A DNA stretch of 64,000 bases from Cephalopachus bancanus (GCA_027257055.1 JAPVLO010000400.1:930001-994000), one strand, 5' to 3'; shown: positions 41,112 through 53,641, numbered from the stretch's first letter. The notes: a model not told the origin generated them from the letters alone. A program made the numbers and translations.

Positions 41112-41420
41112 TGGCCAGACGCAGTGGCTCAGCCTGTAATTCCAGCATTTTGGGAGGCCAAGGAAAGAGGATTGCCTGAATCTGAGGGTTTGAGACCAGT
41201 CTGGGCAACTTGATGAGACCTTGTCTCTACAATAAATCACAAAAACTAGCCAGGCGTGGTGACATGCAGCTGTAGTTCCAGCTACTAGGAAGGTTGAGGC
41301 AGAAGGATCACCTAAACCCAGCAGGTTGAGGCTGTGGTGGCCATGAGCGTGCCACTGCACTACAGCCTGGGCAACAAGAGGGAGACTCCAAATCAAATAA
41401 ATAAATAAATAAAAAATAAA
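41112..41420 (+). repeat. Alu
   Basis: Tail (AAAT)n. Confidence 0.9.
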
Positions 41421-41655
41421 AATAAAACTGTCCACAAATGAGGGTGCACTCCTGTACAGAATCCCTGGTTCAATAAGAAGAAACTACTTTCTTTTCCATT
41501 ACAGTGTTTAAAAGTCAGCTAGTTAGAAGGTAAAAACAACTTTTTGGCATTTTTCTTTTCCTTTCCATATGTGAGGACTAGATCCCTAAGCAGTTAAGAC
41601 TACTCAGCTTTCCCAAGTTAATGTTTGCTGAGTAAATGAAAAAAATAATTTGGTT

Positions 41656-41935
41656 GGCCAAGCATGGTGGCTCACACCTGTAATCCCAACACTTTGGGAG
41701 GCCAAGGTGAGAGGATTGCCTGAGTTCTGGGGTTCCAGACTAGCCTGAACAACATGGTGAGACCTCGTCTCTACAATAAATCAAAAAATTAGCCAGGCGT
41801 GCTGGCACACATCTGTGGCTACTGGGAAGGTTAAGGTGAAAGGATTGCCTGAATCCAGCAGGTCAAGGCTGTGGTAGCCATGAGCATGCCACTGCACTCC
41901 AGCCTGGGCAACAGAGACTCTGACTCAAAATAATA
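41656..41935 (+). repeat. Alu
   Basis: Right arm missing about 10 bp after 'catctgtggctactggg'; it abuts an L1 3' end. Confidence 0.88.
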
Positions 41936-41944
41936 ACAATAATT

Positions 41945-42137
41945 AAACTGCCAAGGCGGAGGGGGGATTGGTAGTTGAGGGAAACTGCCAGGGGAGAAAG
42001 GGGCACACCTCATCAACAAGGGTATCTGCATAATGTACATTTGTATACCTAACCCTGAATTGTACCCCACATTTTAAAAATAAAATAAAATTTAAAAAAG
42101 AAAAAAATTAGTAGTAGTAGTAGTAGTAGTAGTAGTA
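41945..42137 (+). mobile_element. L1 3' UTR end with A-rich tail and (TAG)n
   Basis: 'catcaacaagggtatctgc', 'aatgtacatttgtataccta' and 'aaccctgaattgtacccca' lead into an A-rich tail and a TAG microsatellite (42109-42137). Intron 1 of SLC25A30. Confidence 0.85.
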
Positions 42138-42474
42138 AGGCTTCAATAAGAACCCAAAAGCCTCAGTAGTTGGACAAACATCCAAACAAGAAAAGATTCT
42201 AGCTAAGACCAGACAGGTAAGTAGATGTCCACCAAGCTGTACCCGCCACAGCAAGCTGTGACAGGGTTGCAGTTATCTCTGTCTGAAATCTCTGTGCAGT
42301 AAACTAATTCATTTCCTTGTTTTTGAAATCTCTCTGGAGGGAATCTCCTCACACACATTCCTTAACCTTCAAGCACTTTTTGGGGGGAAAATCCAACTCA
42401 AAATACTGAAGTGCCAAGACTGACAGGCCAAGGCAGAGAGACAGATGTGGCCTTAGCAATGAATGTAGTGTCTG

Positions 42475-42895
<421 letters not shown>

Positions 42896-43902
42896 TTAAG
42901 ATATATGCTAAGTTATACATCACCTCTACCACATTTTATCTTGAATGGTTACTTAGTATTTATTTTCCCCTGACCTCATTTGTACGGCTATAAAGAGGTA
43001 ATTAAATATAGTACTTGCGGCTGGTACTTCTGAAAGCTTTCCAACGTTCTCTTATATAATTAATTCTTGGTAAGTTATTTCAGTTGTTCCTTTCTCAGGA
43101 ACTTTTCCCTTTCATGAACTTTTCTTGTCTGCTATTAATTTTAAAGGTGCAGAATGAAAAATAAGCTCATCACAGACTTGCAAAACGGGGGTTTAAAAGG
43201 AATCTTAGAAATCATATCTATTTCACGTGAATCAACTGAGTCCACAGTCACTAAACTTCGCAGCGGCAAAACCAAAACCAAAATTCATGCCTTTCAACTT
43301 TCTCGCTACCCAAGGAGGACGAAGGGAGAAAATCCGCAGGGCAGATCCGACCTCGTTTTGCGATTCTTGCGCAGGAACAATAATGCTGATCACTGCAAGT
43401 GCTTTACAGGAAAACCTAGAAAGACCTTAAAACCCAGAGCGTCACTAACTTTCCGAGCAAATTCATTCCACCTGGCATTGCACATGCGAGCCAACCTGGA
43501 ATGTTCTAAGTGCAGCGTGCCCTGCCCAGTGCAGGAGGCTGCACGGTTTGAATGAACCCAGGAGCGAAGAGGGATGCACAGGCAGGAGAAACAAGCCGCG
43601 GAGCAAGGGTGCGGACGCCGAGAGGCCAGAACCAGTTTCACAATTGGACTTAAAGACGCTGGAACAGGAATCAGCCCACACCACCACAGCGACGAGGGCC
43701 CTGCGGGACCAGCCCGACCGCAAACGGCAGCAGCCGTAGAACCCGGGCCCAGACCCCAGTCCCAGTTCCCGGAAGCTCGCGCCCCACCGAGCCTGGCCCT
43801 GAGCGCGAACCCGACGGCGAACCCGACCTCAACGACACCCTGGGTTCCGGACGCCACGGGGAAAGAGGGGCCGGCGGGAGGAGACACGGACTAGTCACTC
43901 AC

Positions 43903-43917
43903 CGGCGGCGGCGGCGG
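43903..43917 (+). repeat. SLC25A30: (CGG)5 in exon 1, next to the splice donor
   Basis: Five CGG units on the plus strand are read as CCG in the transcript and run up to the GT donor at 43902. Confidence 0.85.
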
Positions 43918-43960
43918 CAGCCCGGCTCCTCCTCTAAGCTCGACTCGGCTGCAGTAAGAA
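43903..43960 (-). other. SLC25A30: SLC25A30 noncoding exon 1 (5' UTR), 5' end approximate
   Basis: Read on the minus strand, a CCG-repeat run ends in a strong donor, CCG|GTGAGTGAC, with the last exon base at 43903. The setting is a CpG island with no TATA box, so the start of transcription is probably dispersed. I placed the 5' end near 43960 only as an estimate. Intron 1 (35513-43902) follows. Confidence 0.65.
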
Positions 43961-43993
43961 CCGGACGCCGCGCGGAAGGCGGAGAAAAGGCTG

Positions 43994-44071
43994 CCGGGGG
44001 CGGGGCCGGTCCAGGAGTCTGCGCGCAGCCCCCCGGCCCCGCCCCTGCCGCCTCATCAGCTCTCATTGGTC
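43994..44071 (-). promoter_or_regulatory. SLC25A30: Core promoter: two opposed GC boxes and a CCAAT box
   Basis: On the minus strand, ACCAATGAG (CCAAT core at 44069-44065) lies about 20 bp upstream of GGGGCGGGGCC (44045-44035). A second GC box, GGGGCGGGGCC, lies on the plus strand at 43997-44007. These are typical NF-Y and Sp/KLF sites placed 40-110 bp from the inferred exon 1. There is no TATA box. Confidence 0.7.
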
Positions 44072-44425
44072 ATCTCAGCACCAGCCACGCCCAAGCCACG
44101 CCCCCGGCCTCCCGCGAGTCGGCCTCCCGGATCCTCAGCTCCCACTGGCTGGGGAGAGGGGAGGAGCAGCCCGGGGCTCAGACCCACCGCCTATGGCCTC
44201 TGGTCTCAACTCTGCGGGGGAAGAGAAACTTGTGAAACACACCGAGAGCCACGGAAAAGGCTTCTTCTCAGGGGACTGATACTCTGTGTCCACCTGAACC
44301 TCCTCAGTCGGAGGGAAGTAGGCTTGCGCAAATTTTTTTATACCCCAGCTTTTTAGTTTGAAAATGTACAAACCGACTGGAAAACTGAAAGAACCGTACT
44401 GTGAACAGTAGACCGTTACACAAGT

Positions 44426-44427
<2 letters not shown>

Positions 44428-44470
<43 letters not shown>
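44428..44470. repeat. (CA)n microsatellite
   Basis: About 21 CA units at the tail edge of the next Alu, about 470 bp upstream of exon 1. Confidence 0.97.
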
Positions 44471-44471
<1 letters not shown>

Positions 44472-44473
<2 letters not shown>

Positions 44474-44752
44474 TTTTTTAGTCGTAGTCTCACTCTGACG
44501 CCCAGGCTTGAGTGCAGTGGGACTCACTGCAGCTTCAATCTCCAGGACTCAGGTAATCCTCCCGCCTCAATCTGCCAAGTAGTTGGGACTACAGGTGCAT
44601 GCCACCATGCCCGGCTAGTTTTTTTATTTTTTGTAATGACAAGGTCTTTCCATATTGCCCAGGCGGGTCTCAAACTCCTGGGATAGGCAATCCTCTCTCC
44701 TCAGCCTCCCAAAGTGCTGGGATTACAGGCATAAGTCATCGTGCCCGGCCCA
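44472..44752 (-). repeat. Alu
   Basis: Older; ends 'catcgtgcccggcc'. Confidence 0.9.
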
Positions 44753-44840
44753 AAATATGTATATATTTATATATAATTATATATTCTATTTATAAATTAT
44801 AATTTGTATCTTTTATAAATATATATTTATAAATTATATG

Positions 44841-44861
<21 letters not shown>

Positions 44862-44871
<10 letters not shown>

Positions 44872-45154
44872 GAGTTGGATTCTCACTCTGTCGCCCAGCC
44901 TGAAGTGCAGTGGCATGCTCCCGGCCACCGCAGCCTCGACCTGCTGGGCTCCGGCGATCCTTCTGCCTCAGCTTTCCAAGTAGCTGGAACTACAGGCGCG
45001 TGCTACCACACCCGGCTAATTTTTTCGATTTATTGTAAAGATGAGGTCTACACCAAGTTGCCGGGTCTGGTCTCCAACCCACGGGCTCATGCAATCCACT
45101 GGCCTCGGCCTCCCAAAGTGCTGGGATTACAGACTGAGCCACCAAGCCCGGCCC
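44862..45154 (-). repeat. Alu, young lemur-type
   Basis: Preceded by about 100 bp of AT-rich simple sequence (44760-44861). Confidence 0.92.
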
Positions 45155-45792
45155 CAAATATATTTTTAAATCATGGGTTCATACTGACACCTCCAATTCA
45201 ACACCGTAGGGTTCATTCTAACCTTACCTTTTGGGTTTGGATTTTCCTTCTTCCACAGTGAAAATCCTGGTTCCCATCAGCATTGACATATTTGCTCATT
45301 TATTTTTATCCTACCATTTACACAAAATGGTTGAGACCTACACTCCAGTACCACCACCACCACCAAGGCTTCTAAGTTCCAGATTTCTTTGCAGTTTTTT
45401 TTTTGTCGTTATAATAGATCCCTCTAAATGGTGTGCAGTAAACAGTACTGTGTTCCGTCGTTGCTTGAATTAATTGCCTCTTCAATGTGGATTATTTTAT
45501 CAGCTTGATATAGTGTTAGATTTGTCGTTTTCATTTGCATCAATTTCAGAGTTTTCGTTTTACTTCTTTTTAATTTAATTTAATTTTTTTGAAAGTGTAA
45601 GGCATTCACATGGTTCCAAATTAAATCTTATAAAAGTTATACTCAGAGAAGCCTCACTCCCATTCCTATTCCCTGCATCTCACTCATCACAAACAGTAAC
45701 CATGAGTAACCAGTAACCGCATCTTACCACTAATTAACCATTATTAGTTTCCAGATTATTCTTCCATTCCCCCTCCAAATTAAGAGTGTGAG
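45155..45792. other. Intergenic, AT-rich
   Basis: Contains a short (CCA)n at about 45350 and nothing else recognisable. Confidence 0.55.
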
Positions 45793-46098
45793 GCCAGGCA
45801 TGGTGGTGGCTCACGGTCAATAATTCCAGCAGTTTGGGAGGCCAAGGTGAGAGAATTGCCTGAACCCACAGGTTCAGGACCAGCCTAGGCAACTTGGCGA
45901 GACCTAATCTCTACAATAAATCAAAAAATTAGCCAGGCGTGGTGGCGCGTGCCTGTAGTTCCAGCTACTTGGAAGGCTAAGGAGGAAGGATCACCTGAGC
46001 CCAGCAGGTTGAGGCTACAGGAGCCGTGAGTGTGCCACTGTACTCCAGCCTGGGTGACAACATGAGACTCCAACTCAAAAATAAAAAAATAAAAAAAG
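45793..46098 (+). repeat. Alu
   Basis: Complete; AAGAGTG repeats on both sides. Confidence 0.92.
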
Positions 46099-46183
46099 AG
46101 TGCACGTATATATGTGCTGTGCATTATTTATCTATTGTTGTATAACAAATTATTCCAAAATTTAGCATCTCAAAACAACAAAC

Positions 46184-46487
46184 CTGGCTGTGCGTGGTGG
46201 CTTACACTTGTAACCCCAGCACTTTGGGGATGCCAAAGCAGGAAGATTTCTTGAGCCCAGGAGTTCATGATTAGCCTGGGCAACATAGCGAGACCTCATC
46301 TCTATTTAAAAAAAAATCAGAAAATGAGCCAGGTGTGGTAGCATGTCCCTATAGTCCCAGCTACTCAGGAGGCTGAGGCAGAGGGATCGCCTGAGCCCAG
46401 GAGGTCAAGTTTGCAGTGAGCCATGATTGTGCCACTGCGCTCTAGCCTGGGAGACAGGGTAAGACCCTGACTCAAAAAAAAAAAAAA
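46184..46487 (+). repeat. Alu inserted in the old LTR-like repeat
   Basis: Complete; it divides 'aaaacaaca' from 'attatttcaca' of the host element. Confidence 0.9.
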
Positions 46488-46721
46488 AGTATTATTTCAC
46501 AGTTTCTGTGGGTTAGAAATCCAGGAATGGCTGAGGTACCTCTGACTCCAGGTTTCTTACAAGGCTGTAATCAAGGTATCACTTGGGTCTATGAGGCTTA
46601 ACAGGGGAATATCCACTTCCAAGCTCACTCAACCTGGCTGTTGGTGGCAGGCCTCAAAAGATTCCCTTTCAAAGTCACTCACATGGCTGCTGGCAGGCTT
46701 CAGGCCCTCACTGGCCATTAG

Positions 46722-47188
46722 CTGATACATTAGTTTCCTGAGGCTTCCATAATAAATTACCACAAACTGAATGGCTTGAAAAAAAAAAAACAATTTATTC
46801 TCTCACAGTTCTTAAGGGTAAAAGTCTGAAATTAAGATGTCAGTAGGGCCATGTCCTCTCCGAAGGCTGCTGGAGAGAATCCTTGCCTGCCTCTCTCCTA
46901 GCTTCTGACAGATCCTTACCATTCCTTGGCTACAACGGCATCACTCCAGTCTCTGCCTCTGCCTTCACATGGCGTTCTTGCCTCTGTGTGAGTCTCTGTG
47001 CCCAAATTTTCTTCTTATGAGGATACTAGGCATTGGACTAGGGCCCACTTTAATCCAGTTTGACTTCATCTAACTTGATCACGTCTGCAAAAATCCTATT
47101 TCCAAGTAAGGTCACATTCACAGGTATCTGGTAGGTAAGAATTTCAACATATTTGTTGGTGGGCGATCCAGTTCAACTACTGAAGATA
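46722..47188 (-). mobile_element. MLT1-class (MaLR) LTR, minus strand
   Basis: The sequence reads as the reverse of MLT1: 'acattagtttcctgaggc', 'ttattctctcacagttct', 'tgggcccac'-type core and 'aaggtcacattcacaggt'. It sits inside the older repeat around it. Confidence 0.75.
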
Positions 47189-47464
47189 TTAGTCATTTGC
47201 CATGTGGGCCTCTCCATAAAACTCTTCATAACATAGTAGCTTGCTTCACCAAGAAAGAGAGAGAGAGAGAGAGTCTTTTTGTGACCTAATCTAATAGTGT
47301 CATCCCCACTACTTCTGCTGTATTCTATTTGCTAGAAACGAGTCAGTAAGTCCGCCCCACATTCAAGGGGAAAGAATTGCATGCATACCAGGTAGAGATC
47401 CTTGGGTAGATGCTCTCATATAACAGCATAGTTCTCCAAGGTATGAATGAACCTTGAGTTATTC

Positions 47465-48090
47465 GGTTAGCTTCCTGTGGTGTGAGAGGCAGAGTACTAA
47501 TGAAACCCCAAGATTCTCGGTCCCTGGTGTACATGCATCTTCTTGCAGTTATTCAATCAAACACTGTCTAGGTATTGCTATGAAAGGATTTTGAATATAT
47601 AATTAAGGTCTCAAGTAAATCAATAAAATAGGGAAAGTATTCAATTGGCTTTATCTATCACCTGAGCCCCTTAAAAGCAAAGAGTTTTCTCTTGCTGATC
47701 ACAGAATGAAAAGTCAGAGTTAAATCACAAGGATTTGATATGTGGTTGTTGGCTTGAAGATGGAGATCTCTTAGCCCCCTAGCAACTCAAAGTGGTCCCC
47801 AGGTGACATCCAGCAAGAAAACAGCAACCTCACTCAGTCCTACCACCACAAGAAACTAACCCTGCCAACAGTAAGGAGGACCTTGGATTCATCCTCCTTA
47901 GTTCTCTAGATGAGAATTAAGCCCAGCCAACATCTTGATTTCAATCTGATAGTACCCTGAGCACAGAACCCAGACACGCCATGCCAGACTTCTGGTCTAC
48001 AGAACTGTGAGCTAAGAAATGGTTGTGGTTTTCAGCTGCTAAATTTGTGATAATGTATTATGCCGCAATTGAAAAGTAATATGTATGGTT
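47465..48090 (+). mobile_element. MLT1-class (MaLR) LTR, plus strand
   Basis: It contains 'gttggcttgaagatgga' and ends with 'acagaactgtgagctaag', 'tgctaaatttgtgataat' and 'gttatgccgcaa'-like 3' terminus. It is diverged. Confidence 0.75.
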
Positions 48091-49287
48091 TATAGGTTGT
48101 TTGCAATGTTTTTCTATGACAAATAACAGTACAATGAATAAACTTTTATTTATATTGTTTTTATTGGAAGCGGTATAGCTCCAGTGTAAATCCCTCCAAG
48201 TGGGATTGCAGCATGAAAGAGTAAATGCCTATGTATAAAACTTGCACCTATTGATGCAAAGAGCTACTCCAAGAATCTTTACATTCCTTGACTCATTCAA
48301 GCCGAGGAAATGTTATTTCCATTTTACAAATAAGGGAACAGGTTTCATGAGGTAACTGACCTGTGCCAGACCCAAGGCCCAGAGACATTGCTCTCTCATT
48401 TCCTTCTCCTGTTTCTCCAGCATTAGCCCTAGACTGGGTCCAAACAATCCTTTTTCTGTTCTCCAACTTGAACTCTAGATGAGTCCCTGGATGTTTGTCC
48501 ACATACTGTTTTGAAATCATAAGGCATGAAGTCATTTAAAGTATCACCTGAATCCAGGCCATAAAACAAATACAGTCCCCAGGGAAAAGTAATTGTAATG
48601 CTTTCCTTTCTGGGGCAGGGAAGTAAGTGCATGCCTTTTTCTATTCTCTCTTACCTCACCAGGTCCTTTCCAGACTCAGGACTGTGTGGCATGTGCATAA
48701 AAACGTACTGGATCCTTCCCTTTCCTAGAAAGCCTTTGGACACCCATTACCCTAAGCTCCAACAGCCTGTGCTAATATACATATAATACTTAGAAATACA
48801 CAGGAATGTCTAACCTTTCAAGTATAAAGATCCCTTTGAATTAAAACTGAATTTTTAAAAACTGTAGAATCCCTGTAAAATAAATGGTGGGTATTTGAGT
48901 GTCCATTATGAAAATACATATCAAATTTGAGGACCTCCTGCACTAATTCTGGGTCCCCCTCAAGGGTCTTGGCCCACGGGTTCAAAACTACTTCTCTGGG
49001 GAATAATAACTTGGTTGCCACAGAATGACCCATTTAGAAACAACAAGAACAGCAAAAAAGAAGTGGTAAACCTGGAAACATATGTGCTAACTCTTCAGTA
49101 CTGGTCCCTGCTGGACCCAATTTATATTCGTCTATTCTTTGCCTTCAACTTCCCTCATACCAGTTCCGGGTGCACATTTTGAATCTGACTGCAGTAAACA
49201 CCCTGGGTGATATTATGGAAATGAAGCCCTAGGTTCCCGTCAATCCAGGCCTGTAGGGGTGAGAGTGACTTGATTTTTAAATGCTAA

Positions 49288-49571
49288 TCTGACCGGTGGC
49301 TCCTGCCTATAATCCCAGCACTTTGAGAGGCGGAAGCGAGAGGACTGCCTTAGCCCAGCGGTTCAAGACCAGCCTGGCCAACTTGGTGAGACCTCTTCTC
49401 TACAGTAAACAAAAAAATTAGCTGGGCATGGTGACATGTGCCTGTAACTATTTGGAAGGCTGAGACAGAAGGATGGCCTTAGCCTAGCAGGTTGAGGCTG
49501 TGGTAGCCATGATCGTGCCACTGCACTCCAGTCTGGATGACAGAGTGAGACTCTGACTCAAAAAAATAAAA
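49288..49571 (+). repeat. Alu
   Basis: Head shortened; AAATGCTAATC on both sides. Confidence 0.9.
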
Positions 49572-50004
49572 TGCTAATCAACTTGGCTAACCCTAAGTCC
49601 GGGAATGCCTCCAACAAAGCTAGCTGATGTATGACTCTTTATACAGGAACACCCATTTATTCTAAGTATCCTCCAAAATGACCCTTGATGTTGTTGAAGA
49701 AATCACAGGCTGTAATGCCTGTAGCACCTACACATTTCTTCTAGAACACATGTGCTTCTTCCCCAAGATATGAACCCTGAGTCCGAGGGTTTGCAATGCC
49801 AAGGTCTACCTTTCTTGTGGCCGCTCAAGACCACACTTCTGCCTGTAAGTTCCCTCATAAAATCACCCAGTACTGACAAACTGGGTATCTTTGGTTTTTC
49901 AGCTTCCTCGGCATTTGGGGGGTCACCTTTCATATACAATCCTATCACGGATCACGGCTACAACTTTATGAGCTCTCTGGCCTTGGTTAATTAATGGTTC
50001 AGTT

Positions 50005-50115
50005 CATTAAAGTCCTTGGGTACAAAATGGAAACAATACCTCCCCACACAATGTCAAATGAGGTGAAGTGTGCAGAAACACACTCTGTGCAATGTAAGTG
50101 CTGTAGAAATAGCTT
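50005..50115 (+). repeat. MIR-like fragment
   Basis: 'ccttgggtacaaaatggaaa', 'caatacctccccacaca' and 'gcaatgtaagtgctgtaga' fit the 3' half of MIR. Confidence 0.55.
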
Positions 50116-50896
50116 GTGAATTCATTTACCAAATTCTTCATGGGATCCCCAATGCCCTCTGCATTAAGAGTAAGCCTTCAGGCTGGCACACAATCCCCTG
50201 ACCCTGTGCCTTAGAGCTCTCCAGCCCCAGAAATCCAGCTCCTCGTCCTCCTCATCCATACCCTTCCCTTTCAACCCTGCATTCCAAAGTCTGGCCCTAG
50301 AAGCACTTCTCATGCAGCTGGATTTCTAGCCTGATTACCAGTTAGGCCTTTTATTCGCTACTGTGCATGCTACTCTTTGGAACTGCGAGGTACACACCGC
50401 TGAAAGCCAGCACTATACTCTCTGCAGTGGGCGATGCCAGTCTCCAGGAGGAGCTCGGCAGCAGGAACCGTTCCTCACCCACGGGTGGCATTTGCCATCT
50501 TGGCAGTTGCACTTGCGCTGTGTAGTAACGATGAATAACAAATGCTTTGGAATCAGCTAGAATTTAGTAAATGTGTGTTCCACTACATTGAGCTACAGGA
50601 ATGATGCTGATGCAATGTCATGTGGCCCTCCATCTTGTCAGGAACGAGTCTCTTGGGTTTTTCTGGATGTTTGATGCCTTGCAGAATGAAAGCCCTTAAA
50701 AAGACCACTTTTAGGGGCAGCCTTCGGTGGTAGCTGGAGGGAAGAGATTGGATCTGTCTGGTCACCTGCTCTCCTTGGCAAAATGGAGCAGAAATTAGCC
50801 CTAGCTACTCCTAACAAGAGCACCTGTATAGACAAGTGTTCCTAACTGGCGTATTGGTAATAAGCCAGGGAACTTCTTTATTGTTACACCTAATTG

Positions 50897-51100
50897 CAGT
50901 GGTTCTCAATCACAATCAGATTCTGCCCCCAAGTAGACATTTGACAATGTCTGGAGTTTTTTGGTTGTCACAACTGGATGCTTACTACTGGCATCTAGTG
51001 AGTAGGGACCAGGAATGTTGCTAAACGTTCACCAATGCCCAGGACAGACTCCCACTTGCCATAAATTATCAAAATGGCAATAGCATTTACATTTGAGAAA
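50897..51100 (+). mobile_element. MER5A hAT-type DNA transposon remnant
   Basis: It opens 'cagtggttctcaatcacaat' and contains 'gacaatgtctggagtttttt', 'ggttgtcacaactgg' and 'ctactggcatctagtgagta'. It closes with the inverted end 'atttgagaaatc'. It is nonautonomous and has no transposase. Confidence 0.85.
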
Positions 51101-51659
51101 TCATTTTTTATAGGAATGTAGCTTTTGGCATATGTTTTTCCTGGTCTCAGGTGCTTTGTTGAGAATACGTCTTGGTTAGTGAGTGGTTGTAAGGTCAGTG
51201 AGCCAGTGCTGTGGATAAGCAAATAATTGCAAAGGCAAAGCAAACGCGTGCATTCACATTCAGGACAGGTTGAATAGGGTCAATGCTGTGAACCGCCAGG
51301 GCCTGGGGGTGTGGGGAGGTGTATTTAAGGCATTTACAGGGAAGTTGTACTAGAAATAAATTCCAGCAACTCTATCCTTGGGAGTTGATAACATAAGTCT
51401 TGTGTCTTGATGTTGTCACACATTTGTGACTCCAGCAGGTGGTGGGCTGGTGAGCTGTCAGAGAAGGCTGATCACAATAGAGTAAGTCAACTTGGCCCTT
51501 ATGGTTGGAAAACAAATACTTGGAATGGAGGGTTAATTAATTTAGTGCATGCCTAGGGTTACAAACAATCATCAGTATTTATCTTTGGGAAACCGGTTCT
51601 GCCTTCTGTTAATAATTAGAGGGTTGGCTAAGTGATTTGCTATGAAATCACTGACAGAG

Positions 51660-51952
51660 GCCAGGCATGCTGACTCAAGCCTCTAATCCCAGCACTTTGG
51701 GAGGCCGAGGTGAGAGGATTACCTGAGTCCACAGGTTGGACATCAGACCAGGCAACATGGTGAGACCTCGTCTCACAATCAAAATTTAAAAATTAGCTGA
51801 GTGTGGTAGTGTGCGCCTGTAGTTCTGGCTACTCAGAAGGCTGAGGCAGAAGGATCACCAGAACCCAGCAGGTCGTTGCTGGGGTGACCGTGAGCATGCC
51901 ACTGCACTCCAGCCTGGGTGACGGAGTGAGATTCCAACTCAAAAAAAAAAGG
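51660..51952 (+). repeat. Alu
   Basis: Complete with poly(A) tail. Confidence 0.92.
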
Positions 51953-52656
51953 AAGCCATGACAGAGCTAAGCAATGTTAAAATGACTGCACTTTAGCTAA
52001 GATTATTTCATTAAATTATTCCATTTTGACATTTCTCCCTTTCAGTGGTTATTTAAACACTCACAGCTCCCCAAACATGGTGGGACTCCCTTTTACCTCT
52101 CCAACTTGGCACATGCTACATGATTCTTGCTGAGTTCTTTCTTTTGCTAATATCTTCTCATCCTACCTATGGACTCCTCCTCCCTTAATCCCTAAAGACT
52201 CGGTGAAGCAGGTGCCTGACCCTGTGTGCTTCCATGTGACTATCAGAAGAACTGTTTTGGAGTCAGTCTTCCCACGGGTCAGTAAGCTCCTTGGGGTAGG
52301 GATGGACCCAGTCTTACCACTGTTTTCCTAGGCTCAGGGTAGCACCTGACCTGGTAGGAACCCAATGAATATAAGCAATTTGAAGAGTTTACATAATTTG
52401 AGAGCTTGCAGGAAGGCAGCCCAGGATAGGAGCTTTTTCAGGTGGTCTGTACCTTCTCATTGATATCACCACAGTTGTGAGTCCTGCTCAAAGTACACCT
52501 GTTTCCTTAGGTGTGTTTCAGAGAGAAAATGGTAAGAACGACAGTGCAGGGAAACCCACACAAAGTCTTGTGAGTTGCACTTGGAAATCTAATTTATTTA
52601 ATTTTATATCATTCCCTGCATTTATTTATTTTAATATCTTTTCAATTTTTATGCCC

Positions 52657-53240
52657 AGGGGTCAGCAAACTATTTCCTGTGGACCAAATCCATCCATCCA
52701 GTTGTTTGTTTTGATATGGCCCTTAAGTTAAGAATAGTTTTTATTTCCTATTTTATTTATTTATTTGAGTTGGGGTCTCACTCTGTCACCCAGGCTGGAT
52801 TGCAGTGGCACAGTCACAGCTCACCAAGCCTCAACCTTCTGGGTTCGAGCGATCCTTACCCCTCAGCCTCCCAAGTAGCCAGGACTACAGGCATATACCA
52901 CCACACCCAGCTAATTTTTTTATTTTTTTGCAGAGATGAGGTCTCACTATGTTGCCTAGGCCGATCTTGAGCTACAGGGCTCAAGTAATCCTCCCATCTT
53001 GGCCTCCCAAAGTGCTGGGATTACAGGTATGAGTCAACATACTCAGTCATGCTTTGGTAATTTTTTTTAGTTGTCATATTTATGGTGTTTTAAAATTCTT
53101 TTTCATCTTTCATGCCACCTTGTCTAAAATACTGGTTATGTAAATATCTACATAATAGTCTCAATGTTGCCGCCTGGGTCCCAAAGAGTAAAATATTTAC
53201 AATCTGTTTTTTTTCTAGAAAATGTTTTCTGACCCTTACT
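52657..53240 (+). mobile_element. hAT-like MER DNA transposon, split by an Alu
   Basis: The left end is 'caggggtcagcaaactattt'. After an Alu (52750-53048) it resumes and ends 'aaatgttttctgacccttac', the matching inverted terminus. 'gtaaaatatttacaatctg' near the end supports the assignment. The exact family is not certain. Confidence 0.7.
52750..53048 (-). repeat. Alu inside the hAT element
   Basis: Tail (ATTT)n; ends 'caacatactcagtc'. Confidence 0.9.
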
Positions 53241-53641
53241 CGAGCCTTTAGCGAAATTCGCATCTAAATATTCGTCTGGTCTCTGCTGTGCTTTGGCTTT
53301 TGTGTCCTTATCCTATTGGGGCTCATTTAGCAAAGAGGAAATAGCACATCCTGTAACAGCCAGCGGTAGGGGAAGTGACCCTCACAAAGACAGGGCAGAT
53401 TTGCAACATGATTCTCTTAATACGATCAGTACAGTTCATACACTTGAGCAAATTCTCTTATGCCTTCAGTTTAAAATCACAAGTATATCAACTGCATATT
53501 TTAAATCGAAATCACAAGGTAATCTGTGAGATTCTCTAAAGAGGATCATTTCTGTCTTTACTATTATATTACACATAAATAGCAAACACATACAGATTGT
53601 TTTACACTTAATAGTACTAAAAATATTAGTACTATGGGTTT

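Larger units (their letters stand above)
43560..44330. promoter_or_regulatory. SLC25A30: CpG island covering the SLC25A30 promoter and start of intron 1
   Basis: This is the only long GC-rich, CpG-rich stretch in the window; everything around it is AT-rich or Alu. It spans the gene's exon 1 and extends both ways, as expected for a TATA-less, broadly used promoter that may also fire in the opposite direction. The long open frames here on both strands are by-products of high GC. Confidence 0.85.
46126..47430 (-). mobile_element. Old LTR-like repeat split by an MLT1 LTR and an Alu
   Basis: The left part (46126-46180 and 46490-46722: 'ttgtataacaaattattccaaaa', 'ttatttcacagtttctgtgggtt') continues at 47190-47430 ('gccatgtgggcctctccat', the (GA)n tract, 'tgctgtattctatttgctag'). 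I recognise the consensus style as an ancient primate repeat but cannot name the family with certainty. The orientation is inferred. Confidence 0.6.
48091..50896. other. Intergenic upstream flank
   Basis: Unique sequence around one Alu and a MIR-like fragment. A degraded MIR or L2 trace may lie near 48290-48380. No gene seen. Confidence 0.5.

Noticed and set aside
43154..43555. A 133-codon plus-strand frame next to the CpG island
   Set aside because: It has no known domain and no clear promoter of its own. It may fall in an antisense noncoding transcript, but I cannot support a protein.
43390..43887. A 165-codon minus-strand frame in the CpG island
   Set aside because: It lies in intron 1 of SLC25A30, has no recognisable domain and a composition explained by high GC. 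Overlapping long frames occur on the other strand too.
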